Origin: a virus
Length of the DNA: 64,000 nt
Direction: 5' to 3' (one strand)
Virus record (IMG/VR): IMGVR_UViG_3300022932_000015
Location: 30,210 to 94,209 of that record
In this document: one piece after another, positions 23,151 to 30,389 of the stretch
Numbering within the stretch: the first letter of the stretch is position 1
Layout: each line of letters begins with the position of its first letter
Translations under genes and position numbers: made by a program
Notes under the pieces: model-generated
Databases searched by the model: none
Seen by the model: the letters and a program-made list of their open reading frames with translations, nothing else
Told to the model about the DNA's origin: nothing

Positions 23151-23174
23151 ATTTTTATGTTTTAGTTGTTTTTA

Positions 23175-23363
23175 TTAATTTTCATTGTACATTGATATAT
23201 ACTCTATTATTAAGGCTATCATTATCAGTGGTAATCCTAATACGCATATTGTTAACATTAACATCACGGAGTAAAATACATTAAAGTCTTCTAGTATATC
23301 GAAGACAAATAGTCCTAGTATAAAGAAATTTAATGCAAAGTAAATTGTTATCATTATTTCCAT
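23175..23363 (-). CDS. Small membrane protein (62 aa)
   Basis: Almost wholly hydrophobic: two helices (about 3-24 and 30-56) with a short acidic turn EDFNV. No signal cleavage site. It starts 32 bases past a long stem-loop (23395-23443). Confidence 0.55.
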   Translation of the reverse strand: MEIMITIYFALNFFILGLFVFDILEDFNVFYSVMLMLTICVLGLPLIMIALIIEYISMYNEN

Positions 23364-23394
23364 ATTTCATTTTTAAATTGTTATTAATGGTTAT

Positions 23395-23443
23395 TATAAT
23401 AAACCCCTCTAGGAAACTGGAATAACCTAAAGGGTTTATTATA
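23395..23443 (-). repeat. Intercistronic stem-loop
   Basis: Perfect 12-base arms TATAATAAACCC / GGGTTTATTATA (23395-23406, 23432-23443) around a 25-base interior. It sits between the tRNA-like sequence and the 23363 start. One of a series of such stems on this arm. Confidence 0.65.
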
Positions 23444-23480
23444 CTGAAAGTAAGCTTAGATAAGCTTTACTTCTTTGTTG

Positions 23481-23551
23481 ATGCTCTACTAGGACTCGAA
23501 CCTAGATTAATTCCCGAGAGGAATTCTCCTATCCAGTTAGAGGATAGAGCA
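23481..23551 (-). tRNA. tRNA-like sequence, atypical, anticodon reads CTC (Glu) in the best fold
   Basis: Cloverleaf on the minus strand: 7-bp acceptor TGCTCTA/TAGAGCA, T8, A14 and G18-G19 in canonical places, anticodon stem AATTC/GAATT with loop CTCTCGG, perfect T stem CTAGG/CCTAG with loop TTCGAGT. Oddities: the D stem is weak, the variable loop has 3 bases, and no CCA is encoded. It follows the 23593 gene in its 3' flank. It could be a diverged tRNA or a tRNA mimic. Confidence 0.55.
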
Positions 23552-23592
23552 CACATTACATGGCTATAATATTAATTAACTATCTAATTGAA

Positions 23593-24045
23593 TTATGCAT
23601 TCAATTTAGCTTTTGAAGCTAAAGAACTAGATACAACTGGTTCTGAGATGCTATCATGTTTGATAAATACATCTTCTACATCTGCATCTTCAGTGTATTC
23701 TGTTTTGAAGTAGATTTGAGCTCCACCTTTTAAACACATACCACCATCTGGTCCTGCTTGTTTAGGTTTCATACCTAACTCTTGAGTTAATGATTCAGTA
23801 GTTACAATTCTTCCAGGTAATTCTAATCCATCGTGGATCTCACCTAATTGAACTGCCTTCATTGCATCATCATAGTTTACTGTTTTTAAAGCAGATTTAA
23901 CTTTTCCTCCTGCTACTGCTGATCCAAATGAGAATTTTCTTTCTTCAATGCGGATGTAACCATACTGTTTACCATCTTTACCTAATTCTGGATTTTTTGT
24001 TACGATTACACCTGTTGTTGGGTTTGCTGTGATTCTTACTGACAT
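23593..24045 (-). CDS. Hypothetical protein (150 aa)
   Basis: Starts MSVRITANPTTGVIVTKNPE; Gly/Lys-rich and beta-like with no membrane segment. The middle has YIRIEERKFSFGSAVAGG, the end is Ser/Ala-rich. A family of this appearance recurs in Bacteroidota phages, role unknown. The ATG is preceded by an A-rich leader. A tRNA-like sequence and a stem-loop follow. Confidence 0.6.
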   Translation of the reverse strand: MSVRITANPTTGVIVTKNPELGKDGKQYGYIRIEERKFSFGSAVAGGKVKSALKTVNYDDAMKAVQLGEIHDGLELPGRIVTTESLTQELGMKPKQAGPDGGMCLKGGAQIYFKTEYTEDADVEDVFIKHDSISEPVVSSSLASKAKLNA

Positions 24046-24120
24046 GATTTCTTGTTTTTGATTGTTTATAAATTGTTTATTTGTTGTTTGATATAATTAT
24101 ACTCCTATATCAAGAGTAAT

Positions 24121-24215
24121 AAAAATTAGCTAATATATCACGTAGATTGTTGGATGTGTTTAGATCTTATTATAAAGATGATTTGAACAATTGTAATATA
24201 TCTAGCTAATTTTTA
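24121..24215 (-). repeat. Intercistronic stem-loop
   Basis: Arms AAAAATTAGCTAATATAT (24121-24138) and ATATATCTAGCTAATTTTT (24197-24215) pair with a one-base bulge around a 58-base loop. It begins six bases after the stop of the 24221 gene (minus-strand sense) and ends 76 bases before the 24045 start. Confidence 0.65.
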
Positions 24216-24220
24216 AATGC

Positions 24221-24619
24221 TTATAGTAAATACTTTGTAAAAGTCTGGAGAGTATTATCATACTTTATTCCTCCTGCTATTACATTTCCTGGTTCGCTTA
24301 ATTTTATACCTGATATTATATACCATTTATCTATTGGCGCATTCGTATCAATATATATTGTTTTAGATCTGTTTTTATAGCTAACTGTTACTTCATATAC
24401 AGAATTATACTCTAATACTGCTATGAAATTGTTGTTAATCATCATATTAGATGAACTATTATTAGTTTTGTTTACTATTAATAATTCAAACTCTTCTGAG
24501 TCTATAAATTTATTATCCACTTTTATACTTAAGTCAAGTTTTATAGTTTGTCCTATACTATTGAAGGATAATGCTACTAATGTGATTATTAGCATTAATG
24601 AAGTCATCATTTTTTTCAT
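24221..24619 (-). CDS. Secreted/periplasmic hypothetical protein (132 aa)
   Basis: The N-terminus MKKMMTSLMLIITLVALSFN is a clear signal peptide with likely cleavage after SIGQ. The mature part is beta-rich with Asn/Ser repeats (NKTNNSSSNMMINNN). Probably exported to the envelope of an infected Bacteroidota host, where it might alter the surface; no family recognised. Confidence 0.55.
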   Translation of the reverse strand: MKKMMTSLMLIITLVALSFNSIGQTIKLDLSIKVDNKFIDSEEFELLIVNKTNNSSSNMMINNNFIAVLEYNSVYEVTVSYKNRSKTIYIDTNAPIDKWYIISGIKLSEPGNVIAGGIKYDNTLQTFTKYLL

Positions 24620-24643
24620 TGGTTATTGTTTGTTTATGAGTTG

Positions 24644-24745
24644 TTAATTGAAGATTGCTAGGTGAATGTACATGTTTTGTGCTAATGTATGCTGTATCCA
24701 TGACATTGAGTACCTTTCACTTGGTGTTCTGTCTAATGCGTTCAT
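24644..24745 (-). CDS. Possible 33-residue peptide
   Basis: Frame from the ATG at 24745 (MNALDRTPSERYSMSWIQHT) to TAA at 24644, lying in the gap between two genes of the same strand and preceded by the A-rich leader common here. Short length makes chance likely. Confidence 0.25.
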   Translation of the reverse strand: MNALDRTPSERYSMSWIQHTLAQNMYIHLAIFN

Positions 24746-24774
24746 GGGTTTATTGTTTAATTGTTGTTTGAAAA

Positions 24775-24841
24775 CCTATTATATACCCATAAACATTAAA
24801 GAATTTCATTTCTAATGATTTACAATGGAATATATAATAGG
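24775..24841 (-). repeat. Intercistronic stem-loop
   Basis: Perfect 11-base arms CCTATTATATA / TATATAATAGG (24775-24785, 24831-24841), 45-base loop, seven bases past the stop of the 24849 gene. Confidence 0.65.
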
Positions 24842-24848
24842 CACTATT

Positions 24849-25181
24849 TTAGTTTAGATATACTTTCCTAGAAGATTTTATTGTTCTATCTAGTGTATAT
24901 ACATTGTTGTTTTCATATTTCTTTAAAGCCGTAATTAGATTATGATTGAATCTTAATACATCTCTTCTTAGATGTTCTTCTTTGGCTTCATTCTCTAATC
25001 TTTTAGTTCTTGTAAATTCTACGTACTCTAATCTGTTTAGAGTTTGGCTAATTTCTTCACCTTTGTAGTTCTTTGCTTTTACTACTTCGTATTGCACATC
25101 TTTGTTTTTCTCTGATCCATGTACTGGAACTATTGATGTACCTAGAAATATTGTTGTTGCTATGAATTTATGTTTTCTCAT
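24849..25181 (-). CDS. Hypothetical exported protein (110 aa)
   Basis: N-terminal MRKHKFIATTIFLGTSIVPV resembles a short signal peptide; the rest is charged and helical (TRTKRLENEAKEEHLRRDVL). No domain recognised. Flanked on both sides by stem-loops (24775 and 25213). Confidence 0.5.
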   Translation of the reverse strand: MRKHKFIATTIFLGTSIVPVHGSEKNKDVQYEVVKAKNYKGEEISQTLNRLEYVEFTRTKRLENEAKEEHLRRDVLRFNHNLITALKKYENNNVYTLDRTIKSSRKVYLN

Positions 25182-25212
25182 ATTATTTATATTAGTTATG
25201 TATTTGAAAAGT

Positions 25213-25250
25213 AGCTCTAACTACTTGTTGATTAGACTTTCGTTAGAGCT
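25213..25250 (-). repeat. Intercistronic stem-loop
   Basis: Perfect 9-base arms AGCTCTAAC / GTTAGAGCT (25213-25221, 25242-25250) with a 20-base loop, 31 bases upstream of the 25181 start. Confidence 0.6.
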
Positions 25251-25364
25251 TGAAACTTTTATAAATCTTTAGTTTGGACTTACTGGTGCAAAGAATTATA
25301 GAACCACCTCACGTATAGTATTCTTGTCTAATTATCACATCAGATTCAAACCTAACTATCTTCT

Positions 25365-25475
25365 TTATAGTCCCATTGGAATATTTGATCCAACTACTAA
25401 TATGCTTGTCATTTCTCCTGTTTGAGGATGTTGTACAATTTCATTGTATTTTACTACATTGTTTAAGGCTTTCAT
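25365..25475 (-). CDS. Possible 36-residue peptide
   Basis: Frame from the ATG at 25475: MKALNNVVKYNEIVQHPQTG, then EMTSILVVGSNIPMGL. Its composition is protein-like and it lies in a 0.8-kb stretch that otherwise lacks genes. Unconfirmed. Confidence 0.4.
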   Translation of the reverse strand: MKALNNVVKYNEIVQHPQTGEMTSILVVGSNIPMGL

Positions 25476-25479
25476 AAGA

Positions 25480-25968
25480 CATTGTTTTAGATTGTTTATA
25501 TTTGTTGAATTGTATTGTTTATCTCTGGTTTTTACACTGATACCTCATTTGGCCTGGTCGCTGTTTTTATTGATCGAGTATTAGTGTCATCAAATCTACT
25601 TAACCCCTTATATGTTTGAATATTTGCAGTAGTTGAAAGTTAAGTTGCTACCTTTGAAGTAGCGAGATATTGATTATTATTTAATAAGTGTGCTGAATAC
25701 TTGTTTTTACACTATTAACGACTTCTTATTAAATTTTTTTTAATGTTATTACCTGTCCGATTTCTAAGCGGAATAAAAAGATATAACCAATCACCTCCAT
25801 GTTAAGATTTAATACCGTCAAACGGAACACTTTGGAGCATTTTAAATTGAAATTATATCTATTATCTTTACACAGAACAACGACTACTTAGATTAGTCTA
25901 TAAGATACAAGATTTTATTCTTATACAATTTATATTTATTACTGTTCTGCTTCAAGCAGGTAAATGTG
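25480..25968. other. Gene-free stretch with several stem-loops
   Basis: No gene longer than about 25 codons on either strand. It contains a stem with arms ACACTGATAC / GTATTAGTGT (25534-25543, 25578-25587, one G-U pair), a TTTAATAAG/CTTATTAAA pair near 25698-25737, a GATATAA/TTATATC pair (25780-25786, 25853-25859) and a CTGCTT/AAGCAG hairpin near 25946. Small RNAs or decayed genes are possible. Confidence 0.45.
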
Positions 25969-26274
25969 TTATATATTATCTCTTAGTATTAAGAGTTCAA
26001 TATCACAATATTTTGAGCATTCACCTACAAATCTTTTGTTATCATATATTTTAATAGTATCTATGTGAATATCTAATTGATAATCTCTTAGATGTACAAA
26101 ATCTTTATGATGACTGAAATTTACTCTGAATGTATCATCTTGTAATTTACAATTGAATACATCTGATGAATCAGAATATCTAAATTCTTCTGGAAGATCT
26201 AATATTGGTTGTTTTGGTTGTTGTTTACAACTAACTAGTATTGTAATTAGGAGTAATGTTAATATTGTTTTCAT
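25969..26274 (-). CDS. Putative lipoprotein (101 aa)
   Basis: The N-terminus MKTILTLLLITILVSCKQQP ends in a lipobox-like LVSC, indicating lipid attachment at C16. The mature part is small, acidic and contains CKLQDD and CSKYCD, so disulphides are possible. Likely sent to the host envelope; superinfection exclusion is one possible job for such a phage lipoprotein, but this is inference. Confidence 0.55.
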   Translation of the reverse strand: MKTILTLLLITILVSCKQQPKQPILDLPEEFRYSDSSDVFNCKLQDDTFRVNFSHHKDFVHLRDYQLDIHIDTIKIYDNKRFVGECSKYCDIELLILRDNI

Positions 26275-26316
26275 AGTTTTATAGTATTATTGATTAATAA
26301 TTCATTTATGATTTGA

Positions 26317-26478
26317 TCAAGGACAGTATAATAGAGTTATTATAGTAGATATTATTGCTTTAATTGTTAGTAATATTCTTGTTTTTTTATCAAACGATTC
26401 ATAGAGCTCTATTAGTTTTATTCTATTTGGCCAATCTGTCATTATTGAAAATAGAAACATTATTGTTAATGTTATCAT
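26317..26478 (-). CDS. Small membrane protein (53 aa)
   Basis: Frame from the ATG at 26478: MITLTIMFLFSIMTDWPNRI, ending with the hydrophobic AIISTIITLLYCP. Two hydrophobic stretches flank a charged middle. Located between the lipoprotein gene and the 55-residue gene on the same strand. Confidence 0.45.
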   Translation of the reverse strand: MITLTIMFLFSIMTDWPNRIKLIELYESFDKKTRILLTIKAIISTIITLLYCP

Positions 26479-26629
26479 CTTATTTGATTTAGCTATATTA
26501 TTATTAGTGAATTGTAATATTGTGATTGTTGTTAAAGTGATGATTTGCTGGGTGTGAGTACAGTGCCAATCAATTGAACACTTAAATTACCAATCAAATC
26601 ACTCTAAACTAATTAATTAGACTAATAGT

Positions 26630-26650
26630 CTCCTACCAATTTAGTAGGAG
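26630..26650 (-). repeat. Intercistronic hairpin
   Basis: Perfect 7-base arms CTCCTAC / GTAGGAG (26630-26636, 26644-26650), 12 bases past the stop of the 26663 gene. No T run follows, so it is not a standard terminator. Confidence 0.5.
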
Positions 26651-26662
26651 CTATTAATAGTG

Positions 26663-26830
26663 TTAAGATAAATAGATTATAGCATCACCTTCAAGTTTAA
26701 TCCAAAGACTGTGTAATTCTTTTAATGGAAATAGAGTATATTTAGGGTCAGATGGTGTTTCATCATTAGTAAATCCTATTAAATAATGTCTATCTCCAGC
26801 TTCTGTGTGTAATAAGATTGCATATTTCAT
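26663..26830 (-). CDS. Small hypothetical protein (55 aa)
   Basis: Frame from the ATG at 26830: MKYAILLHTEAGDRHYLIGF, ending LEGDAIIYLS. Good protein-like composition, beta-rich, with a hairpin just past the stop as for its neighbours. No family recognised. Confidence 0.55.
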   Translation of the reverse strand: MKYAILLHTEAGDRHYLIGFTNDETPSDPKYTLFPLKELHSLWIKLEGDAIIYLS

Positions 26831-26868
26831 GGTAGTTTATGTTTAATAGTTAATAATAGGTTAGTTAC

Positions 26869-26917
26869 AAAATCCCCAAGCCAGTATCACAAAAGTTACT
26901 CTGGTCATGGGGATTTT
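26869..26917 (-). repeat. Intercistronic stem-loop
   Basis: Perfect 9-base arms AAAATCCCC / GGGGATTTT (26869-26877, 26909-26917) with an inner CCAG/CTGG pair, 17 bases past the stop of the 26935 gene. The T-rich descending arm could also terminate transcription. Confidence 0.65.
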
Positions 26918-26934
26918 TTCTGCAATCGTTCACT

Positions 26935-27381
26935 TTACAGCTTTTTTAAGTGTATTAGTTTACCACTTTTAGTCTTTATTATAGTCTCATTATTACTTGC
27001 AGAGTAATTAAAAGACAGATATAGCTCTTTTCTATATACACTATCAATTATATCTAGTGATGTATTTACATACTCTAGTTTATATTTTAATGTATCTTTT
27101 ATTGAGCTATATGGATTGTGGTAAAATCCTTTGAATTTGTATTCAAATTTTGCGTCAGCCATTATTGTATCTGTTACTCCAGCTGGATTATATATAAATT
27201 GATATATCCCCTCAAGGCAAGCTCCATACTCTCCACATTTTGAGATTGGTTTCTCTATTTGTGGTGTATTTGGTTCTTCAATAGGCTTAATTTCTTTTTT
27301 CTTGCAGCTAATCATTGTACATAACATCATTAATATTATACAGCTTATGATTAGGTTTAGTATTAACAATAGTTTTTTCAT
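26935..27381 (-). CDS. Putative lipoprotein (148 aa)
   Basis: The N-terminus has a long hydrophobic stretch (about 4-24, LLLILNLIISCIILMMLCTM) ending ISCKKKE, a lipobox-like site with Cys at about 26. A Pro/Glu linker follows and then a beta-rich domain with CGEYGACLEG. This resembles the many short Bacteroidota lipoproteins; a surface or periplasmic role in the infected host is inferred. Confidence 0.5.
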   Translation of the reverse strand: MKKLLLILNLIISCIILMMLCTMISCKKKEIKPIEEPNTPQIEKPISKCGEYGACLEGIYQFIYNPAGVTDTIMADAKFEYKFKGFYHNPYSSIKDTLKYKLEYVNTSLDIIDSVYRKELYLSFNYSASNNETIIKTKSGKLIHLKKL

Positions 27382-27399
27382 GATTTCTAGTTTTTAAGA

Positions 27400-27479
27400 A
27401 GCTTATTATTCTATCATATGTGTATGGAAACAAATTGGCATATTAGTCTCTGGACTTCACATGAGTTGAATAATAAGCT
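27400..27479 (-). repeat. Intercistronic stem-loop
   Basis: Perfect 12-base arms AGCTTATTATTC / GAATAATAAGCT (27400-27411, 27468-27479) around a 56-base loop. The loop contains AATATGCC and TTGTTTCC, words that recur in the 28102 stem. Confidence 0.65.
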
Positions 27480-27498
27480 ATATTTTATTAAGAGTAGT

Positions 27499-27765
27499 CT
27501 AATATTGTGTATCTGCTAATTGGAGTGATTTTAGGGAAGATTGAATACCTGCAGTTTTGACTGCAAATAAAACTGTTTTTATTTCACTAATTAATTGATT
27601 ATCAGCAATTTTATTGTTTGATACATTATTTATCTCTCTTTTTGTCATTCCAAATAACTCTTTGTAGATATTATTTATCCTATGTTCTACAGGTTTTGTA
27701 TAAATAGGTAATTTAGTAGCTCTATCAATAATAGGCTTACCATTTTTAGATAATAATTGACTCAT
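27499..27765 (-). CDS. Hypothetical protein (88 aa)
   Basis: Starts MSQLLSKNGKPIIDRATKLP; ATKLPIYTKPVE resembles a stretch of the 10516 protein. The remainder is helical. Preceded by the leader AAAACTGGAAAAC just before the ATG, a form shared with the 28436 gene. Confidence 0.55.
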   Translation of the reverse strand: MSQLLSKNGKPIIDRATKLPIYTKPVEHRINNIYKELFGMTKREINNVSNNKIADNQLISEIKTVLFAVKTAGIQSSLKSLQLADTQY

Positions 27766-27795
27766 GTTTTCCAGTTTTAGTTGATTAATAAGTAA

Positions 27796-27865
27796 TTAGC
27801 TACTAACAATATACTACTATATGTAAAAGAGATATGATAGAGCGTAGTATGTTGAGAGTAGCTAA
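27796..27865 (-). repeat. Intercistronic stem-loop
   Basis: Outer arms TTAGCTACT / AGTAGCTAA (27796-27804, 27857-27865) continue inward with TATACTAC-type pairing to GTAGTATG, giving close to 20 pairs. It lies eight bases past the stop of the 27874 gene. Confidence 0.65.
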
Positions 27866-27873
27866 TGTGTGAG

Positions 27874-28074
27874 TTATAGAATAGAGAACTCCAAGAATAT
27901 TGTATCACCAGTGTAATGAGCTTTAAGTAAATCAGGATGTAGTTGATCTTTACTAATTGCTTCATAGTCCTCAGGTAGGATAATTACTGGTATATCTTGG
28001 ACTTTAGTTTGTTGTATAGCCCAACATGTGAATGCTATACAGAATATCAGGAATAGGCAGATTATAGTTTTCAT
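27874..28074 (-). CDS. Small exported protein (66 aa)
   Basis: Signal-peptide-like start MKTIICLFLIFCIAFTCWAI, then a short acidic mature part (VQDIPVIILPEDYEAIS) ending IFLEFSIL. Located between two intercistronic stems. No family recognised. Confidence 0.5.
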   Translation of the reverse strand: MKTIICLFLIFCIAFTCWAIQQTKVQDIPVIILPEDYEAISKDQLHPDLLKAHYTGDTIFLEFSIL

Positions 28075-28101
28075 AATATTAGTATTAATGTGTTAATAAT
28101 A

Positions 28102-28163
28102 ACTCCTAACCTGCTAGTTTGCACTCACTCCTCAGAGAGGAAACAAGCATATTGGTTAGGAGT
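28102..28163 (-). repeat. Intercistronic stem-loop
   Basis: Perfect 10-base arms ACTCCTAACC / GGTTAGGAGT (28102-28111, 28154-28163); the loop has an inner CCTCTCTGAGGAG hairpin and the words AATATGC and TTGTTTCC. Six bases past the 28170 stop, 28 bases before the 28074 start. Confidence 0.65.
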
Positions 28164-28169
28164 ATGTGA

Positions 28170-28436
28170 TTAAGCTAGGTGTAACCATTTACCCATGAAT
28201 ACTTCACCAGATTGAGGATTAATCATCTCATGGTCTTGTACTTTGTATAATGGGAATAGCTCTGATTCTTGTATCTTAGTGCCAACATCTACTTGCTTAG
28301 AGCCAGAGATATAGTAGGTTTCTTTCTTTACTTTGTCTCCAAAGATAGCACTTTTAATGATAGTCTCTGCTTGTAATTTAGTTACAAATCCTCCTTTGCT
28401 GTTAGGATTAGATTGAGTTGCCACAAATGTTTTCAT
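28170..28436 (-). CDS. Hypothetical protein (88 aa), first gene of the left arm
   Basis: Starts MKTFVATQSNPNSKGGFVTK and ends with EVFMGKWLHLA. Beta-rich soluble protein without membrane segment. As the promoter-proximal gene of the minus arm it is probably expressed early and strongly. Family unknown; sequences of this look occur in crAss-like phages at similar positions. Confidence 0.6.
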   Translation of the reverse strand: MKTFVATQSNPNSKGGFVTKLQAETIIKSAIFGDKVKKETYYISGSKQVDVGTKIQESELFPLYKVQDHEMINPQSGEVFMGKWLHLA

Positions 28437-28553
28437 AATTTCCAGTTATTAATACGTTGTATAGGAAACCATTTTCCTACAAAGTTTAGTAGGGGTAGTG
28501 TTTATTGGAGTGTTCTGAATAAACATATTCACAAAAAATTTTTAAAAAATTTA

Positions 28554-28585
28554 TTTGGTAGTTATATTATTAATGGCTACTTTTG
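28554..28585 (+). promoter_or_regulatory. Bacteroidota-type promoter for the right arm
   Basis: TTTG at 28554-28557, 20 bases, then TACTTTTG at 28578-28585, matching the -33 TTTG / -7 TAnnTTTG pattern of the Bacteroidota primary sigma factor. It lies 43 bases upstream of the first plus-strand ATG in the divergent region (28437-28628). Confidence 0.65.
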
Positions 28586-28628
28586 CTAGTATAAAAATAT
28601 AACAAAATTTTACTTAATAAAACAACCA

Positions 28629-28949
28629 ATGGAAAGAGAAGAAGCAATTGCTTTAGAAACAAAGCTTAGAAACAAGTTAAATGATATTGCCTATACATAT
28701 TATAAAGAACCAAAGGATGAGGGTGTAGTAATACTAAGCTCTCTGTACCAAGAAGCTTTAAAACATTGTATGACAAGTTATACTATAGTAGGAGAAACTC
28801 TAGTAAAAGATAGTCCAAATAGTTCAGACAAAAGTATAGCTACATATACTGGGTTAAATGGATGTAAGTATATTTTGATCTTCACAGACACTAAAGATAC
28901 TGATAAATTTAAAGTATACATGAATCTTGATATAGATAAAAATGGCTAG
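28629..28949 (+). CDS. Hypothetical protein (106 aa), first gene of the right arm
   Basis: Starts MEREEAIALETKLRNKLNDI; N-terminal helix then alternating strands, including KYILIFTDTKDTDKFKVYMN. Ends TAG, overlapping the next ATG at 28942 by 8 bases. No family recognised; position behind a strong promoter suggests early expression. Confidence 0.6.
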   Translation: MEREEAIALETKLRNKLNDIAYTYYKEPKDEGVVILSSLYQEALKHCMTSYTIVGETLVKDSPNSSDKSIATYTGLNGCKYILIFTDTKDTDKFKVYMNLDIDKNG

Positions 28950-29112
28950 TACATCAGAATACGAACAACATCAATTTTTTAAAATGTCTAAACAAGAAAT
29001 CAGAATTAAGGAATTGGTAAATCTTTTAAAGATAAATGCTAGAAGAACAGATAATACTAAAAAGACTATTAATATTGTAATAGAATTAATGAATTTATAT
29101 TATGAAAAATAA
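28942..29112 (+). CDS. Small basic protein (56 aa)
   Basis: Frame from the ATG at 28942: MASTSEYEQHQFFKMSKQEI, helical and lysine-rich, ending MNLYYEK. Overlaps both neighbours (8 bases upstream, 11 downstream), as is common in this arm. A nucleic-acid-binding role is conceivable from charge only. Confidence 0.55.
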   Translation: MASTSEYEQHQFFKMSKQEIRIKELVNLLKINARRTDNTKKTINIVIELMNLYYEK

Positions 29113-29548
29113 ATATTATACACCAGAATTAGAAGAATTTCATATAGGATTTGAATATGAAGTCTTAATGGTATTAGATCAAGATACTTGGGATAATACA
29201 AAAATAAGCAAAGAAGGATTTAATCAGAACTTTGATAGAATCTTAAATCATCCAGAACAATGTAGAGTTAAATATCTAGATAAAGAAGATATTGAAAGCT
29301 TTGGTTTCAGGAGAAATGGCAGATCAATAGATGATTGGTATTATCTAAACAAAACAGTAGAAAGAGCTTTATCAGCTCATAGAGATTACAGTATATCTAT
29401 ACAACATGATTTTGATACAAATCAAGGAATAGTAATTAGAGGTTTTGAATGGGAGGATTTAAAAGGAACAGAAGAAACGTTATATAGAGGAACTTGCAAG
29501 AATAAATCAGAATTTAAAAAACTAATGAAACAACTAAACATATGCTAA
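29102..29548 (+). CDS. Hypothetical protein (148 aa)
   Basis: Starts MKNKYYTPELEEFHIGFEYE, an N-terminus I associate with a widespread family of unknown function in Bacteroidota phages. The body is acidic with aromatic residues. Overlaps the next gene by 7 bases. Confidence 0.65.
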   Translation: MKNKYYTPELEEFHIGFEYEVLMVLDQDTWDNTKISKEGFNQNFDRILNHPEQCRVKYLDKEDIESFGFRRNGRSIDDWYYLNKTVERALSAHRDYSISIQHDFDTNQGIVIRGFEWEDLKGTEETLYRGTCKNKSEFKKLMKQLNIC

Positions 29549-29790
29549 CAAAACAAATCCTATATGATTTAGGGTGGGTAGAACATTCTGATAGTTCAAA
29601 AGGACATCTTAATACTATTTATTTTCTAAATGAGTATGTATTAGATGTAATTCCAGAACCTACTTTAAATAGTAAAGAGTATATAATTAGGTTATCAAGA
29701 AAAGAAGATTATAATAATGCTTTCTATAAGGAATTATTTACAGATAAAGACACATTAGAATACACAATGAAACAATTAAATATAATATAA
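29542..29790 (+). CDS. Hypothetical protein (82 aa)
   Basis: Starts MLTKQILYDLGWVEHSDSSK and ends YTMKQLNII; the last residues resemble the C-terminus of the 29102 protein (MKQLNIC), hinting at related modules. One-base overlap with the next gene. Confidence 0.55.
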   Translation: MLTKQILYDLGWVEHSDSSKGHLNTIYFLNEYVLDVIPEPTLNSKEYIIRLSRKEDYNNAFYKELFTDKDTLEYTMKQLNII

Positions 29791-30002
29791 TGAACACTTA
29801 TTCAAAGAATTTCAAAGATTACCAAATTAAGTATGTGACTTATGAAGATGGTAAAAAAGTAATACACCTAAAAATGGGTGTAAAGAAAAGATGGTATGGA
29901 GATCATTTGAATTATGATAGTATGAGTCAGATAATCAATATAGATACAATCTTCAAGCTAAATGAAGCTCATAAAAGATTAAAAAAAGAAGAAGAATACT
30001 AG
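29790..30002 (+). CDS. Small hypothetical protein (70 aa)
   Basis: Basic protein starting MNTYSKNFKDYQIKYVTYED and ending with a Lys/Glu tail. Last gene before the gene-free structured stretch. No family recognised. Confidence 0.5.
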   Translation: MNTYSKNFKDYQIKYVTYEDGKKVIHLKMGVKKRWYGDHLNYDSMSQIINIDTIFKLNEAHKRLKKEEEY

Positions 30003-30371
30003 GTTTTCTAAGAAAAAATGCTTATATTTGTATAGTACACCTGTGGTTAACACAGACCACCCACGAGGGACTTAGTTAAATAGTGGGTTAGAAGTTGGAT
30101 AATAGTCTGCAGACTTGAAATAATAGTCAAACATAGCTGGATGAAGTTTCTCCGATAGTGTAAAAAGGTTCTTTATAGAGGGATTAATACATTGGGAACA
30201 TGAGCTACAAGGTAGGCTTTTGAATTGACAAGACAAAGTTTCCATTAGGGCTAAATACTGGTATTATGAAATCTAAGAACTAATCCAAAAAGACGAGTCT
30301 AACTCTGAAGGGGAAAACTATGTTTAATTATAATCAACTTAGTTATATAATAAATTTGGTTATTATAACAA
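30003..30371 (+). ncRNA. Candidate structured non-coding RNA region
   Basis: 370 bases without a plausible gene, clearly less AT-rich than other spacers. TATATTTG at 30023-30030 could start a transcript (its -33 partner is poor). Visible pairings: CTGTG-GTTAA-CACAG (about 30042-30056), CCCAC...GTGGG (about 30060-30088), AGTCTGCAGACT palindrome (about 30105-30116), and GGATTA/TAATCC (30181 and 30281 regions). The next gene has its own promoter at the right edge. I do not recognise tmRNA, RNase P, 6S or a group I intron core. Confidence 0.5.
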
Positions 30372-30386
30372 ATGTTGTTATATTTG
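30355..30386 (+). promoter_or_regulatory. Bacteroidota-type promoter
   Basis: TTTG at 30355-30358, 20 bases, TATATTTG at 30379-30386: an exact match to the consensus. The only good start codon of the next gene (30390) is four bases later, so the transcript would have little or no leader. Confidence 0.7.
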
Positions 30387-30389
30387 TAT

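Noticed and set aside
27777-27965. 62-residue minus-strand open frame overlapping the 27874 gene.
   Set aside because: It lies across the intercistronic stem-loop and overlaps a better gene with a signal peptide; composition is low complexity.
30003-30371. Group I intron or tmRNA in the gene-free stretch.
   Set aside because: No P7/S-element, no tag reading frame and no tRNA-like ends; flanking genes are complete and not split.
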